A stretch of 64,000 nucleotides of DNA from Alloascoidea africana. Lineage: Eukaryota > Ascomycota > Alloascoideomycetes > Alloascoideales > Alloascoideaceae. The stretch lies in contig JAKTTT010000056.1 in the NCBI GenBank assembly GCA_030581615.1, positions 1-64,000 on the forward strand, given 5' to 3'. Below are positions 53,804 through 64,000 of this stretch, one piece after another (within the stretch, counting starts at the first letter, position 1; every line of letters begins with the position of its first letter). Both the position numbers and the translations under genes were made by a program. Below the pieces are notes generated by a model. It did not search any database. It worked only from the letters and a program-made list of their open reading frames with translations, and was not told the DNA's origin.

Positions 53804-56701
53804 TGATTGATGTTGATCAATTATCAATGGAGCAGCGCTTGAAATGGGATTGAGATTATTTTGGTTTTCATGCCATTTATTCATTTGCACTTTTGCACTT
53901 TTTTTTCGGTTTTGATATCTCGAACACAACTTATTTGTTTTTTTTTTTATCTCAAGAGTTTGGTAATATCTCGCATTTTCTTTTCGCATGCCCATGAAGA
54001 TGCTCATAATTGTATTTCTCTTTCACTTCCCAGCATCTCCTACATATGTTTAATGGCTTATTCCTGTGTACTTGTTATCTTCACCTTTTATGTTTTTGTT
54101 CTCTTCTTCTGTTGATTTATTTCAAAACTTGAACGGGTTTGAGGCTGTAGTTGCAGTACAAATCAAAGCTTTACTCCTCTCTCGTTTGTTGTACCATCAT
54201 TCTATTTGTCTCCTGTGATTTCATTTCAGTGTATCATATACTAGCTCAGTGTTTACATTACACATACATATTTACAAATATACGATAAATCGATCATTGC
54301 ATTTTTTTTTTCTTTATCAAAATTGCAAAACTTGCTTGTGATTGGCCAACTTCTACATGTTACTATTCCTAAAACCGCACTATTGTTAAAACGCTTTATC
54401 ACACAGAACACAACTCCAAGATTCACGATTATAACAAATGAAAATATACAATTTTTTGGCAATTATGGGAGGATAGAGCAATGCAATGAAATCGTTGCAA
54501 TATATTCGGTGGAAGATCTGGTAAGTCAGTAAATATAAAAGTAGATAATTCGGGCAGAAGAAAAGCTGTACCAGCAAACCAGCATTGTTGACTCCATCGT
54601 TAGTCACCCGAGCTATGGTACTTTTGAAGCATCTTGCCAGTCTCGTGTTTTTTTCCATGGGAAGACCTCCACCAAATCATCTGGTGCCTCAACAAAGCCT
54701 GTTTCGATATTCCGGCCAAGGTTTAGACGCCATGAGTTTTTGTTCAGGGTCCAATTGACGGCAATTCCTTTGAGAAGCGAGAAGTAGTTTAGAAATGGGT
54801 CCAAAGGCTTCAACTCCCATTATCTATTCCTCTTAGTCTTGTTAAAATCGATAAACTGCCAAAGTGCTGGTTCTTACAGAAGCACACAGACCCCAAGGCG
54901 CCTAAAGGTACCAATGTACTCTTGTACGAAAGCTCAACTTACTCTTGTATACGTCCACGAATTAATCAATAAATATGAAATACGTTGCGGTTGGAAAAAC
55001 CAACCCCACCACACTTTTCAAGCTAGGCAACACTAAATGAGTAACAAGAAAAATTGGATCAATCAACAACAGAATTATGTTTGAAAATCCGGAGTGGTGA
55101 TGGGGGATAAGTGCTAAACCATAAACCACTGATCAGGTAACTGTTTGCAAAGCATGTCATTATAAATGTTATCATAGAACAACCTATTTATTCTTCATCA
55201 TTTATTGGCGGTTGTTGTTCCTGACAACAATTGTGATAAAAAAGAATTTTGTTTATCTTCCAAGTACTATTTCTGATCAGTTTTTTTCTTATTGGTAATA
55301 TCTTTAAATCCCTTAGTTCTTTTCCTTTTTTGAATTTTCGAACCTTAAATAAACAAAAAGCTGGAATTTACCCAGATATTATATGTTACTGTTACATCCT
55401 TTCTTAAACTTGTCGGTTATTCCCGGGTTAGTGACGAAAGAAGTAGTTCAGAAAAGAAACGAGCTTACGAAATCTAATACATTTCCGTAATCAAGAGGAA
55501 TAAGCACTCAGAAATAATGAAGAACAAGTGATTGGAAAGAAGAAAAAATATGCTCTCTTTCACAGTATGCTCTGGTTTAGCGCTTATCCCTTATAACCAT
55601 AGATTTTTGAATAGAATTTTGCTGTTGAATCAATCACAAGCTTAAGAAATAGTTGAACGTTGGATTTCTTCCAATTACCCACAAAAAAAAGGTTCTTTGC
55701 CAATAGACAAGCACTCGGTTTGGACAAAGCCCTCGGGCTTCAATTATCTTATCCTTCAATAGTTTCCTAAAGCATGAATATAAACTTATTGAGATCATTC
55801 AATACTGTTCCTCAAGGACAATAATTGAGATTTTGTTCTGTACATTAGCAAGTTTAATCAAAATCTAAATATGCTGGAGTTTTTGAGTTTCAACTATCAT
55901 GGAAACTACCATTGGATTTTGTTGAAAACATAGTAGAACTTTTTTTTCGTTGTGGCTTGATGAAAGCCCCAACTTTAGGAACTTGGTATGATTAAACCCA
56001 TCATCTCTTCTTTTCACGATTTGTATTTCTAAAGTTTAATGCTTGAGTTCCCCCAATCCTGCTGTTTAAGTATGCATGTGTTGTTGGAGAGTCTCATCAT
56101 TTATCAATTCTCAGTCTACTGAGATTTCGGTTGCTTTCTGATTCCATATTCCGAGAGATAGTTTGGAGCTTATAATCATTCTAAACAGAGCAGCGATTAT
56201 TTTTTTGTTTTATTTGGAATTCTCACTGAATCAAAAATGATGGAGTTATGAAAAGACAATGGTTGGACCACAAGTTCAATAGTGATGCTCTCACTATGTT
56301 TCGACTCTGGTTCTTGTTAGTTGTGTTTCAATTGAACACCATTTGTTCTCGTTGCTTTTGCCCTTTTTCATTACACTACGGAATGCCATTTTTGTCCAAT
56401 AAAATCAAGAAGATTGTAATAAACAATGTTGGGACTGTACAAGGTGCAATCCAAATCTTGAAGGAGTATCGTCTTTTATATTATAGTCCTATATTCTAAC
56501 ATGCTCTTCCGTGATAGCTCAGGACTCTTAATGGGTTGTCATTAATCTTGAAGGGTTTAATTACTTGTCTTGGAGAAGGAGCAAGATCTTACGTGACCCG
56601 ACATGTCCGCTATCTGCGATCTGATAATATATTCACACCTGCATATCGGAGTTTGAAGAAAAAAGAATATATAATGAGATTTCGTGCGCTCTTTATCAGA
56701 T
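53804..56701. other. AT-rich gene-poor stretch of 2.9 kb
   Basis: After the TEC1-like stop I find no supportable gene up to 56702. Frames of 60-90 codons have AT-driven composition. Long T and A runs (near 53935-53950, 54301-54313) and ATAAAT-type patches fit 3' regions and possibly a replication origin. No tRNA or repeat array is recognised. Confidence 0.45.
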
Positions 56702-57241
56702 ATGGTTCTGTTTGACCATACGAAACTGGTTATGGATACTTCGAGTAGAGGTGAAGACACAGGGCTAAGCATTGGTGGCCAGGGTTCGAACTCAAAATCG
56801 AAGCAAAGCTTGGCAAATCCAGAGCATGAGCAGGAGCAAGAGCAAGAGCAGGGACAACAGCAGCAACAGACAGAATCCAATGAATACGACAATAGTCTTC
56901 CTGAATACATGGCTAGCTTCAACTCTGAAACAGACATGGGATATTGGGATCAAGATGGGAATCTGATTCTTACTGGAGGCACTCAAGAGGACCAATTTGC
57001 CGCAAGGACAATGTGTTCATGTTCAGATAGTCACCAGAACAACAACACCGAACCAGAGACAAGGCATAAAAGCTGTGTTTTCAAAAAATGGGGAAAGAAA
57101 AGGCAAAGGCAAAAGCAAAAGCAAAAGAAGGAGAGGCCAAAAGAGTGTTTGGGATCTAGTACCTACTACAGCTGCCACAGTCGAAGTTTCCAAGATCCCA
57201 GGATAAGAACAATGATGCTGCTTCCTGGTTCCTATTTTTAA
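56702..57241 (+). CDS. Hypothetical low-complexity protein
   Basis: A 179-residue frame from the ATG at 56702 (MVLFDHTKLVMDTSSRGEDT). It has an EQEQEQEQGQQQQQ run, an acidic/aromatic stretch (ASFNSETDMGYWDQDGNLIL), a few Cys residues and a Lys/Arg/Gln-rich block (KKRQRQKQKQKK) near the C-terminus. No domain is recognised. An AATATATAATG element lies about 30 bases upstream. It could be a small nuclear or regulatory protein, or a non-coding frame kept open by simple repeats. Confidence 0.35.
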   Translation: MVLFDHTKLVMDTSSRGEDTGLSIGGQGSNSKSKQSLANPEHEQEQEQEQGQQQQQTESNEYDNSLPEYMASFNSETDMGYWDQDGNLILTGGTQEDQFAARTMCSCSDSHQNNNTEPETRHKSCVFKKWGKKRQRQKQKQKKERPKECLGSSTYYSCHSRSFQDPRIRTMMLLPGSYF

Positions 57242-57477
57242 CGAGTTGCAATGTGATTTATTTGAGAGTATAATTTAATTAATGTTTACGATATTGGAGA
57301 GATGGAGGGAGCATGTTACCCTCCCGCGATATATCAGGTGACTTTCCCGCAGAAACCCGTTTTTTTGTGTTTTCATTTTACGGAATGGCGTAGAGTGAAA
57401 TTTTTTATATTTTCCGTTGCAAACCACACCTCCATATTTAGTTTCACCAACTAGCAAAGCAGAAAAACTTTTGAACC

Positions 57478-58023
57478 ATGGCCGACGAGAGAACTTTTAT
57501 TGCTATCAAGGTAAGCATTGGCAGATAGAGGGAGAATGAGGGCGATTGACCCTGTACGATGTAGCTAACCCAATGGCGTGGGTTGTTTTTGTTGTTGTAG
57601 CCTGACGGAGTCCAAAGAGGACTTATTTCTCCCATCCTCGGACGCTTCGAGCAGCGTGGGTTCAAGTTGGTGGCCATCAAGCTTACCCATCCATCCGAGT
57701 CGCTTCTCCGTGAGCACTACTCTGACTTGCAGAGCAAGCCATTTTTCCCATCTTTGCTCAAGTACATGACCTCAGGCCCCGTTTTGGCGACTGTCTGGGA
57801 GGGAAAGGACGTTGTCAAGCAAGGCCGTGCCATTCTCGGAGCCACCAACCCTCTGCAGTCTGCCCCCGGCACCATCCGTGGAGACTTTGCGATTGACGTG
57901 GGCCGAAACGTTGCGCACGGCTCGGACTCTGTCGAGAGCGCCAACAAGGAGATTGGGCTCTGGTTCAAGAAGGAGGAGATTGCTGAGTACAAGCCATCTT
58001 TGTTTGGATGGATCTACGAGTAA
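57478..58023 (+). CDS. YNK1: Nucleoside diphosphate kinase (two exons)
   Basis: This enzyme transfers gamma-phosphate from ATP to NDPs and keeps NTP and dNTP pools balanced. Exon 1 is 57478-57510 ([11 protein letters not shown]), intron 57511-57600 (gtaagc, gctaac, ttgtag; 90 nt), exon 2 57601-58023. The 151 residues match the family length (153 in S. cerevisiae). The phospho-accepting histidine is H117 in [17 protein letters not shown] spans the splice site, and [20 protein letters not shown] follows. Without the first exon the frame lacks its start, so the splice is needed. Confidence 0.96.
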
Positions 58024-58625
58024 GCGAAGCGGGAGGAAATGTGTATAGCTGTATAGAGCCAATGCCAGCTTCCAAGTGTCGATAGTAGAGATGTTTGTGT
58101 AGACCAGTAGACCGCCCACGTGAAGACTTCTCTTATGACTCACCGCCGGAGAGAATAAAACGAGGACTTCTTCTCTCTCTGCAGACACCGCCTTGGTTTG
58201 GGGCCCGGGCTTGTTGTTGAATCCGATCATTTTTTGTCTTTTTGTCTTTTCCGACGTGGACTTGTAGTTCGACTGCGAGTCATCTCCGATCTTTCCAGCC
58301 AGCGGCGTATTTTTACTGTTTTATTTTTTCCAACGTTTGTGGTCTGGTCTGGGGTACGAAACCAATCAAGATTCATACCAGACCCCAGAAACCAGAACCA
58401 ATCCATATCGCTGAGAGCCAGATTTCCGGGACCGGCACGTTTTGCAAATTTATTCTGGACTAGCCTGTTTCCTATAAACAATAATTCGCTCAGGCTCAGG
58501 CTCAGGCTCAGGGTGAGACTCAACCTACCCCTTTTTAAGTCCTTTCTCACACTTTTCAGTTTTTGTCTCCTTTCCCATCACTCTTTCTTCTTCATTTTTT
58601 TGAGCAAGTCTACACACAAAACGAT
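58024..58625. other. HOM3 promoter and YNK1 3' region
   Basis: About 600 bases holding the 3' end of YNK1 and the promoter of aspartokinase. It contains a CACGTG at 58117-58122, a Gcn4-type site at 58136-58142 and a short GGCTCA repeat (58491-58512) near the start codon. No gene is seen. Confidence 0.5.
58136..58142 (+). promoter_or_regulatory. Gcn4-type site TGACTCA upstream of aspartokinase
   Basis: This is an exact 7-bp Gcn4/AP-1 consensus about 485 bases upstream of the HOM3 start. In S. cerevisiae, HOM3 is under general amino-acid control by Gcn4, so the site fits the neighbour's role. Binding here is inferred. Confidence 0.5.
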
Positions 58626-60323
58626 ATGACGGTTCAACCGACGTTTATGCCTCTACAGGAGCTGGCCACAAACGGCTGCAACACGGAGGAGGACAAGAGC
58701 TGGATCATACAAAAGTTTGGGGGCACCAGCATTGGCAAGTTCCCCGAGAAGATTGCCGATGAGATCGTCAAAGTTTACGTCCAGCAGTTCCGGGTCGCGG
58801 TGGTGTGTTCTGCACGTTCCACGGGGCTCAAGATCGAGGGGACCACGTCGCGGTTGATGGAGGCGGCGGAGCTGGCACAACAGCCCAAGAGTACAGCCAA
58901 AAGCAAGTTTCTGGTGAATGGCCAGGCCCAGGGTAAGGCTCAGGGCCATGGCAAAAGCCAACAGGAGTTTGAAAAAGTGGTTGAGTTGATCCGGACGGAC
59001 CATCTCGAGACGGCCCGGCACCGGATCCGGAGCCCGGTGCTGCTGGCCGAACTCGAACGCGCGATCGACGCCGAGTGCGGCCACGTGACCCGGCTGCTGG
59101 GGGCCGCGCAGGTGATTGGCGAGGTGAGCACCCGCACGCTGGACTCGGTCGTAAGTGCGGGCGAGAAACTCGCTGCCCGCTACCTGTGCGCGCTGCTGCG
59201 CGACCACGGCGTGCCCGCCGAGTACGTGGACCTGTCTGCAGTGGTGCCGCCGCAGTCGCCGTCGCCATCCGGTTCGCCGACGACGAGCCCAATGACTAGT
59301 TCGCCTGGGATGTACGCGGATCTGGCGGCTGCGATAGGGGCCGCGGTGAAGAAGGCCAGCCGTGGCGGGCGCGCGGTTCCCGTGCTCACGGGCTTCTTTG
59401 GCGGCGTGCCGGGCGGGCTGGTGCAGAGTGTCGGGCGCGGGTACACGGACCTGTGCGCGGGGCTGGCGGCGGTGGCCACCGGGGCGCGGGAGCTGCAGAT
59501 CTGGAAGGAGGTGGATGGCATCTTCACGGCGGACCCGCGCAAGGTCCCGCAGGCGCGGCTGCTGGCGGCGGTCACGCCGGACGAGGCCGCAGAGCTCACG
59601 TACTACGGGTCCGAGGTGATCCACCCGCTGACAATGGAGCAGGCCATCGCGGCCCGGGTCCCGATCCGCATCAAGAACGTCCAGAACCCGCGCGGCCCGG
59701 GCACCGTCGTGTACCCGGCGCACCTGGCCCTGGGGCTGGCGGGCTCGGACCGGGGGCCGGACCGGGACGCGTACCGGCGGCGGATCCCGACCGCAGTCAC
59801 CACGAAACGCAACATTGTGGTTATCAACGTGCACTCCAACAAGCGAAACCTATCGCACGGCTTTCTCGCAGGCATCTTTTCGACCCTCAACAAGTGGAAG
59901 TTAGTGGTCGACCTGATCTCGACCTCCGAGGTCCATGTGTCCATGGCCATCCACGCCTCAGACTCCTCCGACCATCCGCACTTTCGCAGCGCGGTCGAGG
60001 AGCTGTCCAAGATGGGTTCTGTCGATGTGACCAAAAACCTCGCGATCGTGTCTCTGATCGGGAAGCAGATGAAGAGCTTGATAGGCATTGCGGGCAAGAT
60101 GTTTGCAACCCTGGCTGATCACAAAATCAACATTGAGATGATCAGCCAGGGCGCGAACGAGATCAACATCTCTTGTGTCATCAGCCAGAGTGACTCTGTC
60201 AGAGCCCTACAGGTCTTGCACGAACATCTGTTGACCGAATCTGAAGAGCAGCTGGGAGAGGAATATGAAGCAAATGGCTTTTTGAATGGCAATGCCAATG
60301 GCAATGCCAATGGGAAGGCTTAG
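58626..60323 (+). CDS. HOM3: Aspartokinase
   Basis: This enzyme phosphorylates L-aspartate, the first step to threonine, methionine and isoleucine. The 565-residue protein (527 in S. cerevisiae) starts at 58626. It carries KFGGTSIGK (30-38), GRGYTDLCAGLAAVATGARE with the catalytic-domain acidic site ELQIWKEVDGIFTADPRKV, and EAAELTYYGSEVIHPLTMEQ. Two ACT domains follow (NIVVINVHSNKRNLSHGFL and NLAIVSLIGKQMKSLIGIAG), the regulatory part for threonine feedback. Low-complexity inserts occur at about 96-120 and in the PSPSGSPTTSP linker. An NGNANGNANG tail ends the protein. The middle of the gene is far more GC-rich than its neighbours. Confidence 0.96.
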   Translation: MTVQPTFMPLQELATNGCNTEEDKSWIIQKFGGTSIGKFPEKIADEIVKVYVQQFRVAVVCSARSTGLKIEGTTSRLMEAAELAQQPKSTAKSKFLVNGQAQGKAQGHGKSQQEFEKVVELIRTDHLETARHRIRSPVLLAELERAIDAECGHVTRLLGAAQVIGEVSTRTLDSVVSAGEKLAARYLCALLRDHGVPAEYVDLSAVVPPQSPSPSGSPTTSPMTSSPGMYADLAAAIGAAVKKASRGGRAVPVLTGFFGGVPGGLVQSVGRGYTDLCAGLAAVATGARELQIWKEVDGIFTADPRKVPQARLLAAVTPDEAAELTYYGSEVIHPLTMEQAIAARVPIRIKNVQNPRGPGTVVYPAHLALGLAGSDRGPDRDAYRRRIPTAVTTKRNIVVINVHSNKRNLSHGFLAGIFSTLNKWKLVVDLISTSEVHVSMAIHASDSSDHPHFRSAVEELSKMGSVDVTKNLAIVSLIGKQMKSLIGIAGKMFATLADHKINIEMISQGANEINISCVISQSDSVRALQVLHEHLLTESEEQLGEEYEANGFLNGNANGNANGKA

Positions 60324-60386
60324 CGCCCCCAAGTATAGATTTTTATTCCATTGATAGGACTTTGGCCGTTATTAGTTTGGTTTCTA

Positions 60387-60420
60387 TTTCCTTTTCCTTT
60401 TCCTTTTCCTTTTTCCTTTT
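60387..60420 (+). repeat. (TTTTCC)n simple repeat
   Basis: About five units of TTTTCC/TTCCTTT just after the HOM3 stop, on the 3' side of two convergent genes. It is likely polymorphic and may help 3'-end formation. Confidence 0.7.
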
Positions 60421-60608
60421 TATTAACAATTGGCCGGGATTTAAAAAAGTTACAAGTAAAAGTCATAATCTACAACTTGTACAGTTGGTTTTCATTCCAT
60501 TCGACATTCTGTATAATTAGATACTAGGGCTTTGCGTATACAGGATTCATGATATATAGCCAAAACTCAAGCACAAAACAACAAACAAACAAACAAGAAA
60601 AAAACAAG

Positions 60609-61529
60609 TTAGAACGCAAACACCTGATCGGGCAACTTGGAAATGGGCTTGGCCTTTTCAAACCCAAGATTCACCGCAGCTTTCTTAATAGCGCTGACCA
60701 TTGGAGGAGGTCCACAGAGCAAAAGTTTCACATCTTGTGAAGCCTTGGGCAACTTTTCTGCCAAAATCTCAGGTGTGACAAATCCAACACCACCTTCCCA
60801 GTTTTCGGGAGGATTGTTGAGCACGTAGTAAACGTTAATGTTGGGCCTGGTAGCTGCCAAAAGATCCAGCTCGGGTTTCAACAAAATGTCCTCCTCGTTC
60901 ACATTAGCAAAAATCAAATTCACTTGGGTCTTGTCCTCCGGGTTCCTTGCAATCGCGGAAATGATCTGGTACATTGGCGTTATGCCCGTGCCTCCAGCAA
61001 CCATACCAAATGCCTTGACCATGTTGGGGGTGTAGGTGAAAAATCCCTTGGGTCCACGCACACGGATCGAATCGCCAATCTTGAGATTATCAACATGTCT
61101 CGAAATGTTCCCCTTGGGATAAACCTTGATCAACAGATCAAAATATCCCTTATCCTCATCACTAGAAGTAGGCGTATACGACCGCAAAATCTCCTTGCCG
61201 TCGATCTTGGCTCCTATCGAAACATGCTGCCCAATAGGCAGTCCCAACACGTCTGTTGGGTTCGGTAGCCCGAACCGGTACACCGCCGTGTTGTGCGTGA
61301 GCTGGGTCTTCTTGACCAAGGGGAATTCCTGAAACTCGGTCGGTTTGAGCACTTTTCTTTCCTTGTTGCCCAAAACCGAGTAGAAACTGCCAACAGCAGC
61401 GATCACAGCGACAGCAGACACGGCTGCAGCCGCAAGAAGAGGAATGTTGTCCGTGGGAGATGTCGAAAGAGCCTTGAGAGCAGACATGAGGTTATCTGGT
61501 GAAAACACTGCTGTGGCGTTGCTGCTCAT
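60609..61529 (-). CDS. CBR1: NADH-cytochrome b5 reductase
   Basis: This FAD enzyme passes electrons from NADH to cytochrome b5, for sterol and fatty-acid desaturation at the ER or outer mitochondrial membrane. From [11 protein letters not shown] (61529) it has 306 residues. An N-terminal membrane anchor ([19 protein letters not shown], about 29-47) precedes the FAD-binding motif RSYTPTS, the NADH-binding [10 protein letters not shown] and CGPPPM, and it ends DQVFAF. The frame extends 33 codons upstream, but that part is TATATATA-rich promoter sequence. It is convergent with HOM3 and divergent from GVP36. Confidence 0.95.
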   Translation of the reverse strand: MSSNATAVFSPDNLMSALKALSTSPTDNIPLLAAAAVSAVAVIAAVGSFYSVLGNKERKVLKPTEFQEFPLVKKTQLTHNTAVYRFGLPNPTDVLGLPIGQHVSIGAKIDGKEILRSYTPTSSDEDKGYFDLLIKVYPKGNISRHVDNLKIGDSIRVRGPKGFFTYTPNMVKAFGMVAGGTGITPMYQIISAIARNPEDKTQVNLIFANVNEEDILLKPELDLLAATRPNINVYYVLNNPPENWEGGVGFVTPEILAEKLPKASQDVKLLLCGPPPMVSAIKKAAVNLGFEKAKPISKLPDQVFAF

Positions 61530-61879
61530 CTTTTCTCTTTCTTCTTTATATATATAGCCAAAGCCAAGGGAGTATTTATCTGTTTCGAGACAGAAAAGCG
61601 TTGAAACTTTGATTCTCCGGGGACCCAACCAAAACCAGAGAGGGGGTTACCCGGAACATTTGCGTGCGTGGATAGCCAGCCCGTCATATGATTTCCTAAT
61701 CGGGCAATCGGGTCCGGTGGCGTGAGCTGCGTGCGTGAGCGTGCACCAAAGTCCGGAAGATATGGAATAAAACGCCCGGGAACAAACACCTAACACCCAC
61801 ACACCCCTCCTCAGATATCCCATCCATCATCGCAGAGAACAGCAGACAAGACCAGAAGAAGACCAGAAATCAGTTCCAG
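61530..61879. other. Divergent promoter CBR1 / GVP36
   Basis: About 350 bases. A TATATATA run lies 14-22 bases upstream of the CBR1 start, with GC-rich, CGTGCGTGAG-type sequence in the middle. No gene is seen. Confidence 0.5.
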
Positions 61880-62877
61880 ATGGCTTTCAACTTCTCAAAG
61901 CTCACCAAGGCGGTCCAGGGGCTCGGCGAAGACGTCAGCTCTTCCTTCACCCCGTTTGCACAGCGCACCCAGCGCATGATTCAGGAAAAGCTGGGGAACG
62001 CCACGGATGTGGTATGTGAAGTGTGGTCATCCTCCATTTCCGCAGAGGGTCTAACATTTGTTTATCTCTATAGAGCCAATTGCCCCAGGAATATATCGAG
62101 CTGGAGACCCAGATCGATGCTCTGCGCAGCGTGCACCAGAAACTGCTTGCGGTAACCTCCCAGTTCGAGAACGAGAGCTACGACTACCCTGCAAACCTGC
62201 GAGAGTCCTTTAGCGACCTGTCCAAGACCATTGGCGAGCGTGTTCAGGAATTGTCAAAGGCAAAATCTGCGGAGGACGCCAGATCCATCTTCACCCAGCC
62301 CAGAGACGTGGAGAAACAAAGTCCCAAAACCCTGAACCATGCTCTTTCCAGAGCATCCGTGTCTGGAGCCCAGCTTTTACAGGCCAACCACGCGAGCGAC
62401 CCACTTGTGTCTGCTCTTGAAAAATACGCAATTGCAGAGGAGAAGATCGGCGATGCCAGACTTGCCCAGGACAGGTTGATCCAAACACGTTTCAACAAGC
62501 CAGTGTCTGTGTCGCTTCGAGTCCGGCTGGGCCACGCGATGGACGCCCGTCGCAGAGTCGAGAATGCACGGCTTTCCTACGATGCTCTACGTGCAAAAGA
62601 GCTCAGCACCACAAACCCAGACAAGCAGGCCCACATCCGGGCCCAGGTCGAGGCCGCGGAGGACGAGTTTGCCAATGCCACGGACGAGGCCGTTTCGGTG
62701 ATGCGCAATGCTCTGGACAATGCAGAGCCGTTGAAGTCGTTGCTGGAGTTGGTCGCTGCCCAGCTCGCCTACCACGAAGCGGCCTTCAGAACCTTGGAGA
62801 CCCTGCTTCCCGAGCTCGAGTTGCTGAAAGAGGACCACGAGGTCGAGCTCTCGGGCCCCAAAGACGTTGAATTGTAG
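61880..62877 (+). CDS. GVP36: BAR-domain protein Gvp36-like (two exons)
   Basis: A Golgi-vesicle and endocytosis-linked BAR protein that senses or bends membranes. Exon 1 is 61880-62011 (MAFNFSKLTKAVQGLG), intron 62012-62073 (gtatgt, tctaac, ctatag; 62 nt), exon 2 62074-62877, giving 311 residues (326 in S. cerevisiae). Diagnostic matches are AQRTQRMIQEKLG joined across the intron to SQLPQEYIELE, then ENESYDYP, KTLNHALSR and QDRLIQTRFNKP. The rest is long amphipathic coiled-coil helices. It differs from Rvs161 and Rvs167 by its N-terminus and lack of an SH3 domain. Confidence 0.93.
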
Positions 62878-63399
62878 AGTTTAGAGTAGACCGAATCTAT
62901 ACTACATATCCTATATGCTTTTTTCGTTTCCACCCCACCCACAGTGTGAGTCACCACCAGCATCGCAAGCACTGCGAGTACTGCGAGCACTGCGAGCCTG
63001 CGATGACTCACGGAACAACAGCCAATGGCCCATGGCCCTGCTGTTCGCCGTTTGCTCGCCGTGGGAGCTCTGCTCAGCGGACCTGGCTGATCTGATTGGG
63101 GCTGGCCAGCCCGCGCGGATTCGATGGGCGGGTCAACTCCCACCAGCCAATTTTTGTTTTTTTCCCTGGCCCTCCTCCATCGGCTCTTCTTCTTCTCAGC
63201 ATCACATCCTCGCTGAAACGGCTCATCCCCCAGCCCCGAGAGCACACCGGCTCCTCTCCCGCCCAGTCCCATCTCGTACAACGACCCAGCCGCTATTAAC
63301 AGCAGAGCATATCCAGAAACAAAACAGAACAGCGAAACAACACTGTCCTGGCGCGTGCCTCCCAACTTAACCACCATCCACTGACAAACACATCCATTT
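62878..63399. promoter_or_regulatory. Promoter with two Gcn4/AP-1 sites in a dyad
   Basis: This is the upstream region of the terminal gene. TGAGTCA is at 62947-62953 and TGACTCA at 63004-63010. Inside them lie the inverted heptamers CATCGCA (62961-62967) and TGCGATG (62999-63005), and a tandem CTGCGAG series between. The 110 bases before the start codon contain no ATG, so no upstream ORF is seen if transcription begins near the TATTAA at 63293. Regulation by a bZIP factor is inferred. Confidence 0.5.
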
Positions 63400-64000
63400 A
63401 TGAGCGGTAGGCTGATCCCTGGTGATGACCATGAGCACGGGAATTCAGAGCAGCTTCAGCAACAAAAACACAACCCCGAAATTCCGGATACCAATACCAG
63501 TCCTAATCTTGGAAACCACACCTTGACTCGCTCTGCGTTTGGCCACAAGCCCATCCCGTCCCCGTTTTCACGTTCAAGTGTGCAAAAGTCAACCAACCAG
63601 GCTCTTGCTGACCCAGACATGAATCCTCGAGCTATACTGTCCTCGCAACAAAACTCGCCCATGCCCTCGTCTTCTTCGCACAAAAATCTGTTTGATAGCA
63701 GCCCGATGACGTTTGTCACGCCAATGTCTATTCCAGGTTCACCGGATGAAAGCATGGCTCTGGAAGCCCCTGTACCTGTTGACACCTCGCTGCCTTCCGC
63801 TCCTGTCCAGCTCCAAAATGCCAGAGACGCCAGAATGATTGTGCACGAGGACTGGCAGACCGCAGACTCCTTCAACGAGTTTGTGCCTATGGACTTTAAC
63901 TGGGACTCCATCGGAGTTGACCCCATCACCGGTTATGATCCTTCCCTTTTAGACGGCCTTTTCTCCCCATTACCCACCACAGCGGTAGACTTTTCCATCT
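63400..64000 (+). CDS. N-terminal part of an unidentified low-complexity protein
   Basis: The frame opens at 63400 (MSGRLIPGDDHEHG) and is still open at the window end after 200 codons. The sequence is Ser/Pro/Gln-rich and disordered. It ends in an acidic-aromatic stretch (HEDWQTADSFNEF, PMDFNWDSIGVDP, SLLDGLFSPLP) that resembles a transcriptional activation domain. No DNA-binding domain is reached. A transcription factor is likely. A bZIP such as Gcn4 would fit the two TGA(C/G)TCA sites in its own promoter, but nothing in the visible protein proves it. Confidence 0.6.
   Translation, partial: MSGRLIPGDDHEHGNSEQLQQQKHNPEIPDTNTSPNLGNHTLTRSAFGHKPIPSPFSRSSVQKSTNQALADPDMNPRAILSSQQNSPMPSSSSHKNLFDSSPMTFVTPMSIPGSPDESMALEAPVPVDTSLPSAPVQLQNARDARMIVHEDWQTADSFNEFVPMDFNWDSIGVDPITGYDPSLLDGLFSPLPTTAVDFSI

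Noticed and set aside
56778-56790. GGTTCGAACTC resembling a tRNA B box
   Set aside because: No A box or cloverleaf can be drawn around it.
58653-59834. 393-codon antisense frame within HOM3
   Set aside because: It results from extreme GC3 in HOM3; the translation is Arg/His/Pro-rich without domains.

Overview
The window is nuclear DNA of a budding yeast (Saccharomycotina). Nearly every recognisable gene has a yeast orthologue: SPT16, RSC7/NPL6, an m-AAA protease, YKU80, MTC2, PDR-type ABC pumps, EXO1, YNK1, HOM3, CBR1 and GVP36. Introns are short (about 49-182 nt), lie mostly near gene starts, and carry a (T/G/A)CTAAC-like branch site. CTG reads as leucine at invariant positions, for example the double leucine of the GTKLLNV motif in the APSES domain, so this is not a CUG-Ser or CUG-Ala yeast. 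I cannot name the species.

Left end (1-6009): a TPR-gene fragment, a broken Ty3/gypsy-like gag remnant with an inverted second gag piece and LTR-like DNA, an intron-bearing tRNA-Thr(CGT), then about 4 kb with no gene I can support. 6-18.4 kb: a mitoferrin-type carrier, a serine-rich GPI cell-wall protein, a Q-rich APSES regulator (EFG1/SOK2 type) behind a 2.6 kb upstream region with a perfect hairpin, and SPT16 with three exons.

19-30 kb is dense: RSC7, AFG3-like m-AAA protease, a bacterial-type GH20 hexosaminidase (transfer candidate), YKU80 (four exons) and MTC2 (three exons) in tandem. 30.7-41.5 kb holds two tandem PDR-type ABC pumps. Both have an intron splitting the first Walker A motif, and they share an 842-bp tract with only two mismatches, although the surrounding genes have clearly diverged. 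This looks like recent gene conversion.

41.7-64 kb: a small mitochondrial protein, an unknown membrane protein, EXO1, an SREBP-like bHLH regulator, a TEC1-like TEA regulator, a small hypothetical protein, nucleoside diphosphate kinase, aspartokinase (very GC-rich), cytochrome b5 reductase, the BAR protein GVP36, and the start of an unidentified low-complexity gene preceded by two Gcn4/AP-1 sites.

Shared themes: DNA-end and telomere metabolism (YKU80, MTC2, EXO1), chromatin (SPT16, RSC7), and a set of filamentation or biofilm-type regulators (APSES, bHLH, TEA) with long upstream regions. The bHLH gene lies directly upstream of the TEA gene, which recalls the Cph2-TEC1 regulatory link known in Candida albicans. 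All splice junctions were inferred from consensus sites, reading frame and protein similarity judged by eye; no database search was run.
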